A stretch of DNA of 11,797 nt. Source: an uncultured Flavobacteriales bacterium. GTDB lineage: Bacteria > Bacteroidota > Bacteroidia > Flavobacteriales > Crocinitomicaceae. Shown here in pieces: positions 7,669 through 11,797 of the stretch. The position numbers and the translations under genes are program-made. A model generated the notes under the pieces. The model had not been told where the DNA came from and did no database searches. It saw nothing but the letters and a program-made list of their open reading frames with translations. The stretch spans positions 1 through 11,797 of the forward strand of contig CAMLET010000044.1 in assembly GCA_946479125.1 (NCBI GenBank). Reading direction: 5' to 3'. The stretch's first letter is position 1, and the number at the start of each line of letters is the position of its first letter.

Positions 7669-8802
7669 ATGCCGTTCAATTTCGGGTCGACAGTAAGTAC
7701 AACTGCCTTCACCAATCGTGAGGATGACGCGCTAAGACTCAAAAGCAATCTTGTTGGAGGAATAAACACCTTATTGATCTCACCTCGACGTTGGGGAAAA
7801 TCTTCATTGGTTGAAAAAGTGATGCTCGATCTGCAAAAGGAAAATTCTGACCTTTTCCTCGTTTCCTTTGACATGTTTTCAGTGGGCAACGAACAAGAAT
7901 TTCTTGAATTATATGCACGCTCTGTAATCACAGCTTCTTCAAACAAATGGGAAGAATGGGTCCAATTGATCAAGAAGTATTTTAGAAAACTGACTCCAAA
8001 ACTAAACTTCGGAGTAAATCCACACATCGATTTTAGTATCACATTTGACCTTTCTGAATTGGAAAAACACAAGGATGAGGTTTTGAATTTACCCGAACTC
8101 ATCGCTCAGGAAAAAGGTACCCACTACATCATTTGTATAGACGAGTTTCAGCATTTACGCGATATTGATTCGAACTACCAGTTGGAAAAACGTTTACGAG
8201 CAGTTTGGCAGCGACAAAAACAAGTTACTTACTGTATTTACGGGAGCAAACGTCATATGATGAACGACATTTTCAGCAATTCATCGAATGCATTTTACAA
8301 ATTTGGCGATCTGATGTTCCTCCAGAAGATTGCTTCCGAGAAATGGGTTTCGTTCATTATGAAACAATTCAAACGTACCGGAAAATCGATTGACAAGGAA
8401 AACGCTAAACTGATCAGCGACAGTATGAAAAACCATTCGTGGTACGTACAACAATTGTCGCACTACACCTGGGTGAGAACCGAAAACGTTTGTACGCAGC
8501 AAATCATTGAAAGCGCAATAGAACAAGTGATTCAATCGAACACTCCCCTATTTCAGCGCGAAATTGAATTGATGAATCAGTCACAGATCAAACTCATCAA
8601 AGCTATTCTGAACGGAGAGAAACAGCTTTCTTCCAAAGCAACGATCGAGAAATACCAATTGGGAACCTCAGCTTTGGTCGTCAAAAACCGTCGTATCCTT
8701 ATGGAGCAGGATCTCATCGATATTCAAGGCAATAACGTAGAACTTTTGGATCCTGTTTTTGAGATTTATTTCAGACGGTTATATCGAATCAACAGCAATT
8801 AA
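7669..8802 (+). CDS. AAA-type ATPase of the archaeal-ATPase-like (COG1672/ATPase_2) group
   Basis: This is a 377-residue cytoplasmic P-loop ATPase of unknown role. I chose the second ATG because the resulting N-terminus (MPFNFGSTV, then FTNRE) looks like that of relatives, which commonly begin M(N)PFxFG, and because the predicted transcript starts almost at the first ATG (7654, adding MKDRI). Counting from this start, the Walker A is SPRRWGKSS at 38-46 with Lys44; a serine replaces the first glycine, which seems to be a variant found in this group. Walker B is YIICIDEFQ (153-161) with Asp158-Glu159, and a sensor-like YGSKRHMM lies at 191-198. The C-terminal 75 residues look like a winged helix ending in the family-typical DPVFEIYFRRLY. 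No partner gene (toxin, nuclease or transporter) is adjacent. An operator-like palindrome array precedes it. The 32-base gap to the M48 gene leaves co-transcription open. Confidence 0.85.
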   Translation: MPFNFGSTVSTTAFTNREDDALRLKSNLVGGINTLLISPRRWGKSSLVEKVMLDLQKENSDLFLVSFDMFSVGNEQEFLELYARSVITASSNKWEEWVQLIKKYFRKLTPKLNFGVNPHIDFSITFDLSELEKHKDEVLNLPELIAQEKGTHYIICIDEFQHLRDIDSNYQLEKRLRAVWQRQKQVTYCIYGSKRHMMNDIFSNSSNAFYKFGDLMFLQKIASEKWVSFIMKQFKRTGKSIDKENAKLISDSMKNHSWYVQQLSHYTWVRTENVCTQQIIESAIEQVIQSNTPLFQREIELMNQSQIKLIKAILNGEKQLSSKATIEKYQLGTSALVVKNRRILMEQDLIDIQGNNVELLDPVFEIYFRRLYRINSN

Positions 8803-8834
8803 AAAAAACTGTTATTTTCGTACAAAATTACTGA

Positions 8835-10268
8835 ATGAAACTGCCCCTGAATCTGGTTTTTATACTTATCACCTGGTTATCATTTTCTCAAACTGATGCG
8901 CGAATAGAAGCTGCCCGTGACCGCATAAAATATTCAAAACCATACATTACAGAGGAAATTAGTAATCAGCAAAAATCTATCATTACAAGAAGACATGTTC
9001 AAAAGATAATGGCCGAAAGGACGTTATTGGACAGGCAATATGTTTTGGATTCGTGCTATATGACGTTTCTTATTGATTCCGTAATAAACAGTATTGTAAA
9101 AGCAAATCCGTCTATCCCTCAACATACTGAAGGATTCATCTATAAATCGACAGCATTCAATGCGTTCACCATGGGTGATGATATTTTGTTTATCAATGCC
9201 AATTTGGTGTATGAGTGTAGAAACGTTCATGAACTGGCTACTGTCATAGCTCATGAAATAGCACACAATTCCCTCAAGCATAGTCAGAAGGAACAAGTAC
9301 GATTGGCAAAATTCCTGACGAATGATTCTATTCAGAAAGAATTGTCAATTGCAGGGCGTCAACAATATGGACAAGCTAGTGCGCTGAACGAGTTGATGCT
9401 GCCTAAAATTTTAAAGGACAAAGAAATCTCGAGATCATTTGAATTTGAGGCTGATTCACTTGGATTAAAATACGTTATTGCGGCTGGTTATGATGCTGCT
9501 CAGGGGATCAAGGTCTTTGAGATCATGAATTACTATGGCGAAGCATCAGCAGGAAAAATGGATTTCTCAACACTTCCAGCACCTATTCAAGAAGTATTTT
9601 CAAGCAAAGAGAAATATTATACAAGAGAAAACTCCCTTGGTTTCAGCAAAAAAATAGAAACCGAATGGGATTCTTACCTGGCAAGTCATCCCTATTCAAA
9701 CGATCGTTACCTTGCGCTTGAGAAAGTCTACAACTTAACAAGTACTGAATCAAAATCAAGTCCTGCTGAAATTCGAGCGAAGCTTTATCAGGAAATGAGT
9801 GAAATTTCATTTCAACTGGGTCAACTTTCACGCTACCAATACATGGCTGTAGAGAATTACAATCTAAATTCACACACACCAATAAATACAGCTCTCGGAT
9901 TCGCCACCCTTGGTTTTTTGAAAGAACGCTATATCATTGGTAAACATATTGAAACGCAAAACCTTGCACAACCGGAAGATTATGACCGCTTTTGTTATAT
10001 TCTGACAAATTGCAGCAGCGCAAACTTCTATACTATGTCAACAACTGTTGTTCCTGAGATCAGTTTTTCAACGCCAAATCTAACACCAGAAGAACAGATA
10101 ATTGGAATTGTAAGCTTGATAAAATCGGACGATAAAGAAACACTGAAACTCATTTGGCCGCAATACGCCCCAGAATTAAAAAACTCTCCATATGGCTGGT
10201 TCATATCGGAACTCGAAGAATATTTGTACTCGGTAAAACGGTACATTTTTGTAAAACAAGTTAAATAA
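8835..10268 (+). CDS. Secreted M48-family zinc metallopeptidase
   Basis: This 477-residue protein has a signal peptide (PLNLVFILITWLSF, probable cleavage after SFSQ at residue 19) and so probably works in the periplasm. The zinc-binding HEIAH motif is at 140-144, preceded by LATVIA, and the third ligand is Glu203 in SFEFEAD (ExxxD, with Asp207). A SHPYSNDR segment (284-291) is the usual HP-containing motif after the M48 core. The layout recalls the BepA/YfgC-type soluble periplasmic M48 proteases, which degrade or assist misfolded envelope proteins. The catalytic core ends near 300. Residues 301-477 are a mostly helical region I cannot assign; BepA carries TPR repeats there, but I see no convincing TPR consensus. 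A TATTTTCG at 8813-8820 could be a -7 box, without a matching TTTG. Its stop is 5 bases before the next ATG, so the two are probably one operon. Confidence 0.9.
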   Translation: MKLPLNLVFILITWLSFSQTDARIEAARDRIKYSKPYITEEISNQQKSIITRRHVQKIMAERTLLDRQYVLDSCYMTFLIDSVINSIVKANPSIPQHTEGFIYKSTAFNAFTMGDDILFINANLVYECRNVHELATVIAHEIAHNSLKHSQKEQVRLAKFLTNDSIQKELSIAGRQQYGQASALNELMLPKILKDKEISRSFEFEADSLGLKYVIAAGYDAAQGIKVFEIMNYYGEASAGKMDFSTLPAPIQEVFSSKEKYYTRENSLGFSKKIETEWDSYLASHPYSNDRYLALEKVYNLTSTESKSSPAEIRAKLYQEMSEISFQLGQLSRYQYMAVENYNLNSHTPINTALGFATLGFLKERYIIGKHIETQNLAQPEDYDRFCYILTNCSSANFYTMSTTVVPEISFSTPNLTPEEQIIGIVSLIKSDDKETLKLIWPQYAPELKNSPYGWFISELEEYLYSVKRYIFVKQVK

Positions 10269-10273
10269 GATAA

Positions 10274-11797
10274 ATGAAAAATCTAAAAACCTTAGTCGCA
10301 GCATTTGCTCTTTCTCTGGGAGCACTTACTGCACAAACAACCGTACCAAACGTACTAAATCTAAGAAGCGTATCTAATTCAGGAACCATTGTTGAGAACA
10401 ACAAGATTGTTGGTTACTATGTATTTTACATGAAAGAGAAAGTAGACAAAGACAATAACGCCTACGAAATCGCGATTTTCGACGATAACTATAATGCCTC
10501 AGGAAATTTTGAAATCGTAAGATCAAAGAAAAGTGTTTTGTTAGAAGTTGTATATAACGGCTCTGCTTTCATGATGCAATTCTATAACAACAAAACAGGA
10601 TTGGAATTTGTGTCTTATGACAGAGGTGGAACTTTACTTGGAAAAAACACAATTGCAGCAGACAATTTGAGTAAATGGGAAGTTAGAAAAATCGAAGCGA
10701 ACTATGCTAGTCAAACGGAAAACCTTTCTATTTACCCAATGGGAAATGCAGGATTTATTCGCAATACCTTCGTTAAGAACGACAAGTTGGGATACGAGAT
10801 TGTAGCTTACGATAACAACTCCAAAGAAACATGGTCATACGCAACAGATGCAAACTCAACATTGGTTGAAACATCAGAGATTGTTGACGTTTCTGAAAAT
10901 ATCTTAACAGCAACAGTTTCCAAAAAGAAAAATATGATGACGAAAGAATTCGACATGTATTGTTTGATTCTTGACACAAAGACAGGAAAGAAAATCAAAG
11001 AATTCCAATTGGGAACTGAAGCAACAGGTCGTAAATCAATTTTGAAATCGTTTATCAATGAGAAAACACAAAAGATCATCATTGTTGGTGAATACTTTAA
11101 GCCGAAAGACGATTATTTGAAAGACAAAAGTCAAGGTATCTTCGCAATGGAACTGGATTTGAGCGGAAATGAAATTTCGACAACAGAATACGCATGGAAA
11201 GGTGATATCGACAAATTCAAGGTGGAAAACATGGACGAAGAAGACAAAAAAGAAGCCGGTAAGGCTTTCAGTATTTTCTTCCATGACATCGTAGTTTCAG
11301 ATAACGGACATATTTTCCTAATTGGAGAGCAATTCCGCAAACAAGTTTCTGCGGGTGGATTGGCAATGCAAGTTGCTGCTAGTGCAACGGGTGGAAGCAC
11401 TAACGCAGGAGCATTTGAAGTTCGTGTTGGAAACATGGTAGTCATTGAATTGGACCAAAACAAAAAAATGGTTGATTTCGATATCGTATCAAAGAAAAAA
11501 ACATCAATCAATGTACCTGGTGGTGGATTGATGAGTTCATCAACAATGGGTTATTACATCAAATCTCTTGGAGGGTTCGATTATTCATTTACATCTAGAG
11601 ACGAATCGAAAGATCAGTTTGACATTGTTTACATCGACTTTAACCGAAAAGAACAAAAAGGTGATATCAAGAAAAGTGATGTTATGATCGGCGTTATTTC
11701 AGTTCGTGATGGCGAAGATTCAGCAAAACGTATTCCGATCAACAGCAACTCATACTCTTTCTGGATTCAACCAGCAAAACCGGGATACATTTCTGTT
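10274..11797 (+). CDS. Secreted protein of unknown function, N-terminal part (runs off right edge)
   Basis: An uninterrupted frame of 508 codons begins at an ATG 5 bases after the M48 stop and is still open at the right edge. It starts with a clear signal peptide (MKNLKTLVAAFALSLGALTAQ, cleavage probably after LTAQ), so the product is exported. The mature part is rich in beta-type segments that repeat a loose theme of a strand pair around an Asp/Asn turn, such as YEIAIFDDNYN, YEIVAYDNNSK, YCLILDTKTGK and FAMELDLSGNE. This suggests a beta-propeller or similar repeat fold. A GGGLMSSS stretch lies near residue 417. There are no catalytic motifs or membrane segments that I can recognise. It may belong to one of the uncharacterised families of secreted Bacteroidota proteins (DUF6770 comes to mind, unverified). 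Being directly downstream of the M48 protease suggests a substrate, partner or shared envelope role. Confidence 0.85.
   Translation, partial: MKNLKTLVAAFALSLGALTAQTTVPNVLNLRSVSNSGTIVENNKIVGYYVFYMKEKVDKDNNAYEIAIFDDNYNASGNFEIVRSKKSVLLEVVYNGSAFMMQFYNNKTGLEFVSYDRGGTLLGKNTIAADNLSKWEVRKIEANYASQTENLSIYPMGNAGFIRNTFVKNDKLGYEIVAYDNNSKETWSYATDANSTLVETSEIVDVSENILTATVSKKKNMMTKEFDMYCLILDTKTGKKIKEFQLGTEATGRKSILKSFINEKTQKIIIVGEYFKPKDDYLKDKSQGIFAMELDLSGNEISTTEYAWKGDIDKFKVENMDEEDKKEAGKAFSIFFHDIVVSDNGHIFLIGEQFRKQVSAGGLAMQVAASATGGSTNAGAFEVRVGNMVVIELDQNKKMVDFDIVSKKKTSINVPGGGLMSSSTMGYYIKSLGGFDYSFTSRDESKDQFDIVYIDFNRKEQKGDIKKSDVMIGVISVRDGEDSAKRIPINSNSYSFWIQPAKPGYISV

Noticed and set aside
7566..8102. A 178-codon open frame on the minus strand overlapping the ATPase gene
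   Set aside because: It lies antisense to a well-supported ATPase, has no recognisable domain and would cover the palindrome array; it is a shadow of the real gene.
11131..11511. A 126-codon minus-strand frame at the right end
   Set aside because: It is antisense to the long open frame with a signal peptide that starts at 10274, has a low-complexity Ser/Pro-rich translation and no family resemblance.
7654..11797. ATPase, M48 protease and unknown protein as a new defence system
   Set aside because: The M48 product and its neighbour are exported envelope proteins, the ATPase is cytoplasmic, and there is no nuclease, toxin or mobile-element signature; the context is ordinary chromosomal.

Overview
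The window looks like ordinary chromosomal DNA of a Bacteroidota, most likely a member of the Flavobacteriales (a Fluviicola/Crocinitomicaceae-type genome would fit, but that is inference). The reasons are a moderately AT-rich composition, start codons with no real Shine-Dalgarno sequence in front of them, promoters that fit the Bacteroidota TTTG / TAnnTTTG pattern (two of them with exactly 20 bases between the boxes), a large secreted tricorn-type S41 protease, and a MutS2-like protein without the usual Smr tail. There are no rRNA or tRNA genes, no CRISPR array and no insertion sequence.

Layout. The left edge holds the C-terminus of an unidentified protein, closed by a strong intrinsic terminator. 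Next is msrB (methionine-R-sulfoxide reductase, +), which converges on a secreted lytic-transglycosylase-like protein (-) across a palindromic terminator. A 128-base divergent gap separates that gene from a 1089-residue tricorn-like protease (+), which in turn converges on mutS2 (-) across another hairpin with a repeat-like sequence. mutS2 is divergent from an AAA-type ATPase (+). Their 153-base shared upstream region holds the most striking non-coding structure in the window: four TTAC-N6-GTAA palindromes arranged as two pairs in a 49-base direct repeat, the last one overlapping the ATPase promoter. Downstream of the ATPase, on the same strand, are a secreted M48 zinc metallopeptidase and, 5 bases later, a secreted protein of unknown function that runs off the right edge.

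How the genes fit together. Most of the products are housekeeping or envelope proteins: oxidative protein repair (MsrB), peptidoglycan cleavage (SLT-type protein), extracytoplasmic peptide and protein degradation (tricorn-like, M48), and DNA recombination or ribosome-related work (MutS2 family). The only tight gene pair is M48 plus the unknown secreted protein, which are probably co-transcribed. I see no convincing new multi-gene system. The best lead is the operator-like palindrome array in front of the ATPase gene, followed by the Smr-less MutS2 and the M48/unknown-protein pair.
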